The notes beneath the pieces are model-generated. The model was not told the DNA's origin. It did not search any database and saw only the letters and a list, made by a program, of their open reading frames with translations. Below are positions 1-7,600 of a stretch of 46,128 nt of DNA, in pieces. Position numbers and translations under genes: made by a program. The stretch spans positions 1 through 46,128 of the forward strand of contig JAJDDV010000137.1 in NCBI GenBank assembly GCA_029260135.1. The letters are read 5' to 3'. Every line of letters begins with the position of its first letter. Within the stretch, counting starts at the first letter, position 1. This DNA comes from Phycisphaerae bacterium. GTDB lineage: Bacteria; Planctomycetota; Phycisphaerae; UBA1845.

Positions 1-1
1 C

Positions 2-310
2 ACACAGACCAACGCCGCCAACTACTCACCCCCGCTCGCAGTCACGACGAGCACGTTCGGCGACGTCGGCGGCTTCTTCGATCCAACCTCACAGACGTGG
101 TCCGCTCCGGACGGTGTCGTGGGTGTCCCAACGGACGTGGTCGCGCTCGTGGACAAGTTCGCGAATCTCCCCGGCGCTCCGTCCAAATCTCGCGCCGACC
201 TCTACCCCGCGACCCCCGATCAGGTGATCTCGATCATCGACATCGTCCAGGCCGTCGATGCCTTCCGAGGCCGACCCTACGCGCTCCCGACCGCCGCGCC
301 GTGCCCGTAA
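2..310 (+). CDS. C-terminal fragment of a secreted planctomycete protein (5' truncated)
   Basis: An open frame enters from the left edge and stops at 308-310. The roughly 102 visible residues contain a module running from TFGDVGGFFDP through two helix-like segments (VVALVDKFANLPGAPSKSRA and ISIIDIVQAVDAFRGRPY) to a final APCP. The same module closes the M14 carboxypeptidase at 23659-26538, where the corresponding segments are FTAMLDRFRNL, ILDVTRVIDAFRADPY and PSPCP. The paired Asp/Phe-containing helices resemble a degenerate dockerin-like repeat that lacks clear calcium loops. The catalytic or binding part of the protein lies outside the window, so no function can be given. Confidence is high that it is coding and low on its role. 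Confidence 0.75.
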   Translation, partial: TQTNAANYSPPLAVTTSTFGDVGGFFDPTSQTWSAPDGVVGVPTDVVALVDKFANLPGAPSKSRADLYPATPDQVISIIDIVQAVDAFRGRPYALPTAAPCP

Positions 311-418
311 TCCACAATCTCGAGGTCGCAATAAACGCCTCTGTAAATCGTGATCTGTAATATGTCATGTGCAGTCTGCAATGCGTAATCAGTATAATTG
401 GTAATTCTCCCCGTCCCC

Positions 419-2365
419 TCACCGGTCAGCCCGAAAACGGTACGGCTTACCCTCACGAAAAAGCGATAACCGATACTGAATCACCTCGGCCAGCGCCGGA
501 CCCGACTCCCGCTCGGCGATGCTCAGCGCCTGCTCGGCCGTGAGTACGGCGTCATCGTATCGCCCCGCGCTCGCGTACGCGGAAGCCAGCGTCATCAACG
601 TGCGTGAAGCGCCAAACCCCTGGGTCCGGTTGACGTGGAGCGACCAGGCGATCGCCTCCTCCCCGTTCCGAACACGCTCGTCCGGATGAGACGCCAACTG
701 CTGCGCGAGAAAGTCGATCAGCTCCAGCGCGTCCGGATGCCGCTGTGCGCCGTCGCGAAGAATCGTCACCGCGTCACGCCCGTGACCTCGATCGATCAGG
801 AGCTGCGCCAACGACAAGCACGCCCGGAAACGGTTCGGGTCGATCTTCAACGCATGATGATAACAGTATATCGCCGCATCGACGCGCCCCATCTGCCGGT
901 AGACGTCGCCGAGATGATGATGCGCCACGGCATCTTCGGAGTTCAGTGAAAGCGCCGTGCGGTACGCACCGACCGCGTCCGACAGGCGTCGGTCCACGAC
1001 CAGCGCGTCGCCGTAGTTCGTGTGCGCAATCGCGCTGTCCGGACTCACCTTCACCCCACGCGCCCAAAGCGATCGGCCGCTCACCCAAATGTCCGCCTGA
1101 AGGCGCGTCGCGTGCGCCAACATGCCCACGATTCCCGCCGCGCCCGTCAGCACCACCAGCCGCCGCCGCAATCCGCGACGTTGATCCGCTCCCCCCAGCC
1201 ATCCCAATGCGCCCCCGGCGACCAACACCGCGAATCCCATACAAGATAAGTAGCTGTACCGATCCGCCACGAACTGCGGACCGCTCTGTGCCAATCCCAG
1301 CACCGGAAGCAACACGACGATGTAGATCGCCATCGTAGCCCAGAGCGAGGGAAAACGCCGCCGCCAGGCGATCGCCAATACGACCGACAATGACACGGCC
1401 GTGACACTGATCCACAGCATCGGCCCAAACAAAACCGCCCGCCCCGGAATCTCGTATAGCGGGCCGAGGTCGGTGGGGCAGAAGGTCTTCCCGACATAAA
1501 ATGTCAGACCGTGACACACTTGGGCCAGCCGCGCCCACAGCCCGTGCGTACCCCACGTCTGCAGGGCACCTCCCTGCTCCTGGGCGATCAGCGCGCGCAT
1601 GGCGGCCAGGGTGGCTAGAATGAGGAAAGGGAGCTTTTCCAGGAGCAGGCGCCGGCGCCGCACGGTGCGGTCTCGCCGTCGCCGGAGGGGGTAGACGTCG
1701 AGAACCAGCAGTACGAGAGGCAAAGTCATGGCGGAGGCCTTTGCCAGGAGGGACAGCGCACAGTGTGTCACCGACATGACATAGTTGGCGCGTCGGGCTC
1801 CCGTCGGCGCACCGTGGTCCTGAGCGTCGACGAAACGGACGTAGAAGAGCACGGAGAGGACGTAGAGGAATCCGCTGAGAACATCGCGACGTTCGGCAAC
1901 CCAGGCCACGGACTCGGCCCGGAGTGGATGTAGGGCAAAGAGCGCGGCCGCAAAGGCGGCGGACCAGAGGGCGGGGGCCGAGCGAAGGGAAAGTGTGTTG
2001 TTCGTTGCGGCGACGAGCAGACGCCGTGTGAGGAAATAGAACGTGAGGGCCGTGAGAATGTGCAGCAGGACGTTGGTGAGGTGGTATCCGAAAGTCTCCC
2101 GATGCCACAACGCCCAGTCCATCGTGAAGGAAAGCCAGGTCAGCGGTTGAAAGTGGCCGGTATAGGACGTGGTGAACATCCATTCAAGGCTTTGGGCATC
2201 GAGCGTCCGGTAACGTGTGGTGTTGAGGATCAGGTCGTCGTCGTCCCAGCCGACAAATCCCGCATCGAGTGCGGGAATAAAGACGATGAGGATGACGACG
2301 GCCAGGAGCACCGGGACAGCGTAGCGCCAGCGCGGCGGCTGATCGACCCGGATCGGGGAGGTCAT
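419..2365 (-). CDS. TMTC-like multi-spanning membrane protein with C-terminal TPR repeats
   Basis: This is a 648-residue integral membrane protein. The N-terminal part has many hydrophobic segments. It carries an acidic motif just after the first one (GWDDDDLIL, about 39-47), then HFQPLTWLSF (about 71-80) and HPLRAESVAWVAERRDVLSG (about 146-165). These are hallmarks of bacterial TMTC/DUF1736-like proteins, which are related to GT-C protein glycosyltransferases. From about residue 440 onward there are tetratricopeptide repeats (for example AIAHTNYGDALVVDRRLSDA and AVAHHHLGDVYRQMGRVDAA). The frame is open to 2635, but that would overlap the divergent gene. The ATG at 2365 directly precedes the first membrane segment and is chosen. 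A -35/-10 pair lies upstream on the minus strand. Glycosyl transfer is inferred from the family, not shown. Confidence 0.82.
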   Translation of the reverse strand: MTSPIRVDQPPRWRYAVPVLLAVVILIVFIPALDAGFVGWDDDDLILNTTRYRTLDAQSLEWMFTTSYTGHFQPLTWLSFTMDWALWHRETFGYHLTNVLLHILTALTFYFLTRRLLVAATNNTLSLRSAPALWSAAFAAALFALHPLRAESVAWVAERRDVLSGFLYVLSVLFYVRFVDAQDHGAPTGARRANYVMSVTHCALSLLAKASAMTLPLVLLVLDVYPLRRRRDRTVRRRRLLLEKLPFLILATLAAMRALIAQEQGGALQTWGTHGLWARLAQVCHGLTFYVGKTFCPTDLGPLYEIPGRAVLFGPMLWISVTAVSLSVVLAIAWRRRFPSLWATMAIYIVVLLPVLGLAQSGPQFVADRYSYLSCMGFAVLVAGGALGWLGGADQRRGLRRRLVVLTGAAGIVGMLAHATRLQADIWVSGRSLWARGVKVSPDSAIAHTNYGDALVVDRRLSDAVGAYRTALSLNSEDAVAHHHLGDVYRQMGRVDAAIYCYHHALKIDPNRFRACLSLAQLLIDRGHGRDAVTILRDGAQRHPDALELIDFLAQQLASHPDERVRNGEEAIAWSLHVNRTQGFGASRTLMTLASAYASAGRYDDAVLTAEQALSIAERESGPALAEVIQYRLSLFREGKPYRFRADR

Positions 2366-2434
2366 GGCGGGAACCGAGGGATCGGCGCGCTGGTCCGGCG
2401 TGTCGGACGATGTCGAGGTCTTGTACACTGGCAC

Positions 2435-2462
2435 ATTGTAAGGGCATTGCTGATCGAGGCAA
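2435..2462 (-). promoter_or_regulatory. Candidate sigma-70 promoter for the TMTC-like gene
   Basis: On the minus strand, TTGCCT (2462-2457) and TACAAT (2440-2435) are separated by 16 bases, about 70 bases upstream of the ATG at 2365. The -10 box matches the consensus at five of six positions. It lies in the short divergent gap in front of two genes. Confidence 0.4.
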
Positions 2463-2472
2463 CGTGAGCACC

Positions 2473-3777
2473 ATGCAGCAAACACACGCGCATCGTATGT
2501 CGACGTTTGGGATTGTGCTCGGTGCGTCGTTGTTCGCGCCTTCGATGATGGCGGCGCCAGCCAATACTGACGAGATCGCCGCGCTTGTGGAGCAACTCGG
2601 TGATGCCTCGTTTTCGACCCGGACGGTGGCGACACGGCGCCTTGCGGTGATCGGGATGCCCGCGGCGGATGCCTTGCGCCAGGCTACGGACTCTGCGTGC
2701 CTGGAGACTTCCCTTCGCGCGCAGGCGCTGCTGCGTGACTTCGAGAACCGGTTGTTTGCGGGCATGGAGGTTGAGTTGAGCTTCTCCAAGCGTCGCATCC
2801 GATGGGACGAACCGGTGGACCTGGTGATCACACTGACGAACCCTACGGCGTACGCCGCGCGCGTTCCGCTGGATATCGAGCCGCCGTCGGAGGTGGCGCC
2901 GGCGGGTGACGCACGACAGGTGGGCGACATGCTGGACGTGGCCGACCTTCTGCGCGTTCGCGACCGCAAGGGCAACGACATCGCGATGATGATGGACGAC
3001 ATCGCCCTGGATCCGGACGTGGATGCGGCGGTTCGCTCGCGTCTGACGGGTGGGCCCATCGGCGTGGTGGGGCCCGGGCAGCGTGCGACGCTGCGTGTCC
3101 GCGCATTCAATCGAGGATGGGCTCGATTTCGGCTGCTCGATGCGGGATCTTATACGGCCTTACTCGAGTATGTCCCGCCGTGGGTGGACCCGGTTCTCGC
3201 GGAGCGGCGTGTCGGCCGTGTGGTGAGCGGCGAGGCGAGGTTGTCGGTCTCGGAGGGCGCGCCGGCGGGGGTCTCTCGCAAGAACGAAGTCGCGTCCGTA
3301 GCACTTTCCAGGGAGGGAGAGGCTCTGCTGGTGTGGCTGACGAACCACACCGATCAGGTTCTTCTTGTCAATCGGAACATCGGACCCGCGGCGCCGTTCG
3401 CGACGGGTCAGTGGTTGTGGTCGCACGGCGACATGACGCACGAGGTTGCGGCGGGCGGGGGGCGTGGGATCACGTGGCGCCAGTTTGACGCAAAGGAACT
3501 GGTCGCGGTCGGGCCGGGCGAGCGCGTCGAACTGACGCGTGTAGCGATCGCGGCGTTGCGGCGGTCGTTCGTGGAAGCGGGCGCGGATCTCGACGAGAAG
3601 GGCGGGCGGATCCGGTTTTCGTACTCCAATCTGTGTGATCGGCAGTGGCAGGCGAGGCAACGAACGGCACTGCTGGGCAACGCACTGGTGCCGGAGGTCT
3701 TGCAGAAGCCGCTTCCGCGCCGGGTCTTGACGATCCGGCAGACGAGCGAGATGCAGGCGTTTCCGGGTGCGGATTGA
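2473..3777 (+). CDS. Exported HEAT-like repeat protein, function unknown
   Basis: A 434-residue protein with a probable signal peptide (hydrophobic stretch about 10-28, cleavage near MMAAPA). Residues 32-90 have the pattern IAALVEQLGDASFSTRTVAT followed by RRLAVIGMPAADALRQA and RAQALLRDF. This is the HEAT-like alpha-helical repeat often found at the N-terminus of planctomycete exported proteins. The rest looks beta-rich, with conserved-looking strands such as PVDLVITLTNPTAYAARVPL and YTALLEYVPPW suggesting immunoglobulin-like folds. The start is the ATG at 2473; an upstream in-frame start at 2410 would put 21 residues in front of the signal peptide. It is divergent from the TMTC-like gene and followed by tatC 196 bp downstream. 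No enzyme motif is seen. Confidence 0.75.
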   Translation: MQQTHAHRMSTFGIVLGASLFAPSMMAAPANTDEIAALVEQLGDASFSTRTVATRRLAVIGMPAADALRQATDSACLETSLRAQALLRDFENRLFAGMEVELSFSKRRIRWDEPVDLVITLTNPTAYAARVPLDIEPPSEVAPAGDARQVGDMLDVADLLRVRDRKGNDIAMMMDDIALDPDVDAAVRSRLTGGPIGVVGPGQRATLRVRAFNRGWARFRLLDAGSYTALLEYVPPWVDPVLAERRVGRVVSGEARLSVSEGAPAGVSRKNEVASVALSREGEALLVWLTNHTDQVLLVNRNIGPAAPFATGQWLWSHGDMTHEVAAGGGRGITWRQFDAKELVAVGPGERVELTRVAIAALRRSFVEAGADLDEKGGRIRFSYSNLCDRQWQARQRTALLGNALVPEVLQKPLPRRVLTIRQTSEMQAFPGAD

Positions 3778-3973
3778 GCGCTGGATTTGCGTTGCCGTGA
3801 GACGGGGCCACAGGCGATCCACGGCGGGTGTCGTGTTTTGGAGTGGTTGCGACGTTGCACCGTGTAAGCGGTTGCCCGCTCCTTGACAGTCGCGGCTCGG
3901 ATCAGGTGGACCGCGTGCAGTGCGGGGTGCGTGCGTTGCGGAAGGTCGAGCCGTGACGTAGACTTGCGTTTCG

Positions 3974-5002
3974 TTGGCGGAGGAGTCGGCGCGGCGCCCC
4001 TACGTGAGTAACGGATTGAACGAGGAACCGGTCAACAACGCACGGATGTCGTTCGGGGATCACCTCGAAGAGCTTCGTTCATGTCTGATCCGAGCCCTGG
4101 TCGGGATCTTTCTGTTTGCGGTGTTCGGGCTGATCTTCGGAAAAGAGATTCTCTCCATCTTGTGTCATCCGCTGTTCCGTGCGCAGATGGCCAGCGGTTT
4201 GCAGCCTCAGGCTCAGGTACTCGCACCGACGGCTGCGTTCGCCGCCTATCTGAAGATCGGCATCTTGTCGGGCATGATCGTGGCCGGACCTTGGGTGATC
4301 TTTCAGGCGTGGACGTTCGTGGCGACCGGGCTGTACTCGCACGAGCGCCGCTTCGTGAGGCTGCTCGTTCCGGCGTCGGTCGGGTTGTTCGTGCTGGGCG
4401 TCGTGTTCCTCTACTTCGTGGTCCTGCCCATCGTGCTGCACTTCTTCATCCGGTTCAACGAGAGCTTCGGCGTTCCCGCGTTCAAGCCCGCAGCCGTCGT
4501 CGCGGCGGAGGATCCGCGTGCGGGTGATGCGCCGCCGGGAGCGCCTGCGGTGTTTCCCTCCTTCCCGGTCCTGGCTGAGGACCCCATGGATGCGCCGCCG
4601 GGAGACGTCTGGGTCAACGAGACGACGCGCCGGCTGATGGTGCAGACGACCGCGGGGGTCCTGTCGATTCCGCTGGAGAAGGGTGCGCTTTCACCGGCGA
4701 TGCACAGTCAGTTTGCGATCGACTACTACGTGTCGTTCGTGCTGGTGCTGGCGCTGGCGTTCGGCATCGCGTTCGAGACGCCGATCGTCGTGTTCTTCCT
4801 GGCGTGGACCGGCATCGTCCCGGTCGACACAATGCGCGGCGCGCGACGATACGTGTTGTTGGCGGTGGTCATCATCGGCGCGATGCTGACGCCGCCGGAC
4901 CTCATCAGCCAGCTCCTGCTCGCGGTGCCGATGTATTTGCTGTTCGAGGTAGGAATTGTAGCCGCACGCCTGGTGCGGCGAAAAACGGCGTCGTCGGCGT
5001 AG
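3974..5002 (+). CDS. tatC: Sec-independent protein translocase TatC
   Basis: TatC is the membrane receptor of the twin-arginine translocase, which exports folded proteins. The family signature MSFGDHLEELRSCLIRALVG starts at residue 25. Six membrane segments follow, including FGIAFETPIVVFFLAWTGIV and the TPPDLISQLLLAVPMYLLFE segment near the C-terminus. The periplasmic loop before the fourth membrane segment is unusually long, about 90 Pro/Ala/Glu-rich residues (nt about 4465-4725). The start is uncertain: TTG at 3974 gives the longest form, GTG at 4004 is possible, and ATG at 4046 starts exactly at the family's usual N-terminus, but none has a convincing ribosome site. No tatA or tatB is adjacent. 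A degraded copy of the gene's last 21 codons lies at 5656-5721. Confidence 0.92.
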   Translation: MAEESARRPYVSNGLNEEPVNNARMSFGDHLEELRSCLIRALVGIFLFAVFGLIFGKEILSILCHPLFRAQMASGLQPQAQVLAPTAAFAAYLKIGILSGMIVAGPWVIFQAWTFVATGLYSHERRFVRLLVPASVGLFVLGVVFLYFVVLPIVLHFFIRFNESFGVPAFKPAAVVAAEDPRAGDAPPGAPAVFPSFPVLAEDPMDAPPGDVWVNETTRRLMVQTTAGVLSIPLEKGALSPAMHSQFAIDYYVSFVLVLALAFGIAFETPIVVFFLAWTGIVPVDTMRGARRYVLLAVVIIGAMLTPPDLISQLLLAVPMYLLFEVGIVAARLVRRKTASSA

Positions 5003-5027
5003 CATGCTAACCGCAGAGAGCAGATGT

Positions 5028-5140
5028 AGGGTGCATCTTGATGCACCAGCTACAGCCTGAAAGGCTGAAAGATCATAGCCGGTGGCAAGACCGCCGCAGG
5101 TGGTCGTCGCCACCGGATTTAGCTCAGGCGTAGCGCCGCC
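5028..5140. repeat. Composite palindromic (REP-like) intergenic repeat
   Basis: Four perfect inverted repeats occur in a row: GTGCATC/GATGCAC (5031-5037 and 5040-5046), CAGCCT/AGGCTG (5053-5058 and 5062-5067), CCGGTGGC/GCCACCGG (5079-5086 and 5109-5116), and GGCG/CGCC (5127-5130 and 5134-5137). This density of stems in a non-coding gap is typical of dispersed REP/BIME-like elements in planctomycete and verrucomicrobial genomes. A degraded copy of the first stem occurs at 6165-6184. Confidence 0.65.
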
Positions 5141-5327
5141 ATACGCTATCCGGCGAGACGATTCTCTTCAGAACCGCGACAGTCAGGGAGCGGACCGACT
5201 GCGCCCACCCCCACGTCCTACAACCGTCCGCACTTGATGGCCATGTGCCGTCCCGGGTACAGTGTCGCGACCATCTCTGCAAAATGCAATTGCGGGATCG
5301 TGGCTGGGGCGGTAGGGCAGCGTCGTT

Positions 5328-5345
5328 CCTCCGCGTTAGCGGAGG
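5328..5345. other. Hairpin upstream of the small membrane protein
   Basis: CCTCCGC (5328-5334) and GCGGAGG (5339-5345) form a perfect 7-bp stem with a 4-base loop. No T-run follows, so an intrinsic terminator is not well supported. It could be a repeat fragment or an mRNA leader structure. Confidence 0.4.
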
Positions 5346-5401
5346 GTTGACCTGCCGATGACATTAGGGCGGGGCAAACGTTTTCGAAGCGAGGAGTGTT
5401 T

Positions 5402-5578
5402 ATGTCCATGCGAAGCCTGTTTGCGATCGTAATCGGTGCGGGGCTGGCCGCGGTGGTTGCGACGGTCGTTTCAAAGTACTTTCTTGGCGATTCATCGAGC
5501 GCAGCGATCGGCGGTGGCATCGGCGGAGCGATGGCCGCGGTGATCGCCGTATCACAAGCATCGAAGAAAAAGCAGTAA
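5402..5578 (+). CDS. Small glycine/alanine-rich membrane protein
   Basis: A 58-residue protein with two hydrophobic segments (LFAIVIGAGLAAVVATVV and AAIGGGIGGAMAAVIAV) and a basic C-terminus ending KKKQ. The second segment is rich in GxxxG-like spacing, which favours helix packing. GAGGAG at 5391-5396 lies 5 bases before the ATG at 5402 and supports this start; a GTG at 5396 overlaps the ribosome site and is less likely. It sits alone between tatC and the tatC remnant, surrounded by repeats. No family is recognised. Coding is likely from the ribosome site and composition, but the gene is short. Confidence 0.55.
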   Translation: MSMRSLFAIVIGAGLAAVVATVVSKYFLGDSSSAAIGGGIGGAMAAVIAVSQASKKKQ

Positions 5579-5655
5579 GCCGACGGTTTCCAGACGTTGC
5601 GCCGCGTGCCGCCGACGGGGGATCGCTTGAGGCCATCTCCGTCTGGCACCAACCC

Positions 5656-5721
5656 TTGTTCGAGGTGGGGATTGTGGCTGCCCGGTTGGCTGGGCGGAAA
5701 ACGGCGGAGTCGCCGGCCTAG
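5656..5721 (+). pseudogene. Remnant of a tatC 3' end
   Basis: Read from TTG at 5656 to TAG at 5719-5721, the sequence encodes LFEVGIVAARLAGRKTAES followed by PA and a stop. The intact TatC ends LFEVGIVAARLVRRKTASSA. Most differences between the two DNA copies fall at synonymous third positions (for example GTA/GTG, GGA/GGG, GCC/GCT). The copy therefore diverged while still under protein-level selection rather than arising by recent duplication. The sequence upstream of 5656 shows no convincing TatC similarity. It is a 3' fossil of a second or earlier tatC. Confidence 0.7.
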
Positions 5722-5763
5722 TTCTCTTGCGCCGGGTACCACGCTGAAGCGGTGGCCGAGATC

Positions 5764-5801
5764 GCCTCTCCCCCTGGGAGAGGGTTAGGGTGAGGGCGAA
5801 A
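5764..5801. repeat. Dispersed repeat of the CTCTCCCC...GGGAGAGGGTTAGGGTGAGGG type
   Basis: CTCTCCC and GGGAGAG form a short stem, followed by GGTTAGGGTGAGGGCG. This is a motif I recognise as a common intergenic repeat in many bacterial genomes; its reverse translation gives the peptide LTLTLSQGER often seen in spurious ORFs. Confidence 0.5.
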
Positions 5802-6164
5802 CGCGAGACCGTCGGGCCTCCTTGACCGACAGCCCCTCGACGACGGCGCTCGCCACTCGACACCGTCCAACCGATCACCCGCGACGTTCTACAGCCAGGC
5901 GGGTGTGCGCAGACATCCGTCCGTTCGTCGCCCCTGCCTTGCCAAGTAGGGGGTCGGGGGGGGGTCGAAACGGGAGGGCCAACCATTTTGTCCGCTCCCC
6001 ACCGGATGCCAATGCCCCATGCGCCAACAACTCCACCGCATCCCGCAACGGCCTCAACCTGGCCTGCTCGCAAAACTGCCCTTCCGCAAGTGCCACATGG
6101 TGACACTTGTATGAAAAACGTATATTTCCAAACGAACCCAATGACGCCCGATAATTCAGGACGC

Positions 6165-6184
6165 AGGGTGCGTCTTGATGCGGC
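6165..6184. repeat. Degraded partial copy of the 5028 palindromic repeat
   Basis: AGGGTGCGTCTTGATGCGGC here matches AGGGTGCATCTTGATGCACC at 5028-5047 at 17 of 20 positions. The inverted symmetry is partly lost, as expected for a decaying copy. Confidence 0.4.
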
Positions 6185-6531
6185 GGGTGCCACGGGTACC
6201 GGCGCGACGGGCGCCGCCGGTGCGTCGAGACCTTGCGCGACGCCGATCAGCGGCGAGGGTCGAAACGAGCCTGACAGGAACGGCACAGGAGAAGCGGACC
6301 CACGCCTCGCGCGCCGAATTTGCGCAGGCCGACTCTCTCTACTTTGAGACCTGAAGTGCTACAGGGGCAAGGCGTGGAGGTGATGGCGTTGAGGGGTCCG
6401 GATTCGACGGCGGAAGGACTTCCATGAACGGGGGCATTTGTGTAGAATCTTACTGCCGAAACGGGAGCACGTGGTCCAGGCAGGACGCCCAGGCGAAACA
6501 GCGGACGTTACAGGAAGAATGAGGTCAATCC

Positions 6532-7458
6532 ATGTCGAGCAAAAGGTCGTTTGTGATGGCGTTGGTTGTGGTCTTGATCGGACCGTTGGCGGCTGCCAGT
6601 GCGCTGGATACCGACGGCGACGGTGTCGACAATGTGAGCGATGTCTGCTGCGGTACGCCGAGCGGCATCTTGGTCGATGAAGAAGGTCGGCCCTTTGGTG
6701 ATGTCGACGCGGACTGTGACGTAGACTTGCGAGACCACGCGCTTCTTCAGGCCGAGTTGACGGCGCCTGTGGGTCCGCCGGAGTGCTGCATTTCGAACGA
6801 GACGGGTCCGGTGGGTCCACCGGATTGCTGCTACAGTAACGCGACGTGCACGCCCCTGCAGTATTGTCAGATGGCAGTCGGTGATTGCGGCGGGGAAGGG
6901 GAATGCGTCGTGCGGCCATCGTCGTGCCCGGATCTTCCGGACCCGGTTTGCGGCTGTGAGGGTCTGACGTACTCCAACGCGTGCGACGCGGCGGCGGCTG
7001 GGGTGAGCCTGGCTCACCTTGGACCGTGTATCGTGTGCGCGAGCAATGCGGAGTGCCAGGCAAACCAGACCTGCTTGAAATCCGTGGGGGATTGCCTCGG
7101 CGTTGGCGTCTGCACGCTTCGTCCGTCTTCCTGCCCGCCGATCGGCGATCTGGTGTGCGGGTGCAACGGCTTCACGTATGAGAACCTCTGTCTTGCTCAG
7201 AGGTATGGGATTCACGTCGAGTATATCGGCGCGTGTGGGTCGCCGCCTTGTCAGACGAATGCGGATTGCGATCCGCGCGACTATTGCGACAAAGCGCTGA
7301 ACGACTGCGACGGCCAGGGTAGTTGTGAGCCGAAGCCTGGCGGCTGCGCTGGGTATGGGACACCCGTGTGCGGGTGCGACGGCGCGGAGTATGCGGATTC
7401 GTGCCGCGCGCACTTCGCCGGCGCCAGCGTTGAGAACGAAGGATCGTGCGCGCCGTAG
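6532..7458 (+). CDS. Secreted protein with three Kazal-type inhibitor domains
   Basis: A 308-residue protein with a signal peptide (hydrophobic about 9-24, cleavage near AAASA). Residues 25-75 form a calcium-binding module of the thrombospondin-3/dockerin type (DTDGDGVDNVSDV, then FGDVDADCDVDLRDHALLQ). From about residue 104 to the end there are three cysteine-rich repeats of about 65-70 residues. Each has CxxxxYC or QTC, a DCxGxGxC loop, and the Kazal core VCGC(E/N/D)GxxYxxxC...GxC. Kazal domains inhibit serine proteases, so an extracellular protease inhibitor or ligand-binding role is likely. GAGG at 6521-6524 is 7 bases before the ATG. A following small secreted gene lies 142 bp downstream in the same direction. 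Confidence 0.82.
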   Translation: MSSKRSFVMALVVVLIGPLAAASALDTDGDGVDNVSDVCCGTPSGILVDEEGRPFGDVDADCDVDLRDHALLQAELTAPVGPPECCISNETGPVGPPDCCYSNATCTPLQYCQMAVGDCGGEGECVVRPSSCPDLPDPVCGCEGLTYSNACDAAAAGVSLAHLGPCIVCASNAECQANQTCLKSVGDCLGVGVCTLRPSSCPPIGDLVCGCNGFTYENLCLAQRYGIHVEYIGACGSPPCQTNADCDPRDYCDKALNDCDGQGSCEPKPGGCAGYGTPVCGCDGAEYADSCRAHFAGASVENEGSCAP

Positions 7459-7600
7459 ACGACTTGAACTGGGTTGCATCTGTGCTGTGTGTACGTCGCG
7501 ATCCAGCAGGATGCGAATGGCTGGTGAAAAGGCAGGATGTCCGACGTGCGTCGCCTTTGTGGTCGACGACCTGAGATTGTTCTACGGAGGAGACTGGATC

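Larger units (their letters stand above)
5003..5401. other. Non-coding gap holding palindromic repeats
   Basis: This 399-bp gap follows tatC. It contains the composite palindromic repeat at 5028-5140 and a separate hairpin at 5328-5345. I find no supported gene in the remainder. Confidence 0.6.
5579..6531. other. 953-bp gap without a supported gene
   Basis: Apart from the tatC remnant (5656-5721) and two repeat-like elements (5764-5801 and 6165-6184), I see no gene here. Open frames crossing the gap translate to Arg/Pro/Ser-rich sequence with no ribosome site. The DNA looks like decayed or repeat-derived sequence. Confidence 0.55.

Noticed and set aside
774..2183. 469-aa open frame on the minus strand
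   Set aside because: It lies inside the TMTC-like gene in another frame, is Arg/Ser-rich and lacks any domain.
2429..2450. Possible sigma-54 promoter (TGGCAC ... TTGC)
   Set aside because: The spacing between the boxes is 12 instead of 5 bases.
3883..3888. TTGACA upstream of tatC as a -35 box
   Set aside because: No acceptable -10 box at 16-18 bases downstream.
5552..6286. 244-aa open frame on the minus strand
   Set aside because: Its translation contains FALTLTLSQGER, a peptide typical of a translated intergenic repeat, and it crosses the tatC remnant.
5988..6347. 119-aa open frame on the plus strand
   Set aside because: Low-complexity Pro/Thr/Arg composition, no ribosome site, and it crosses a repeat copy.
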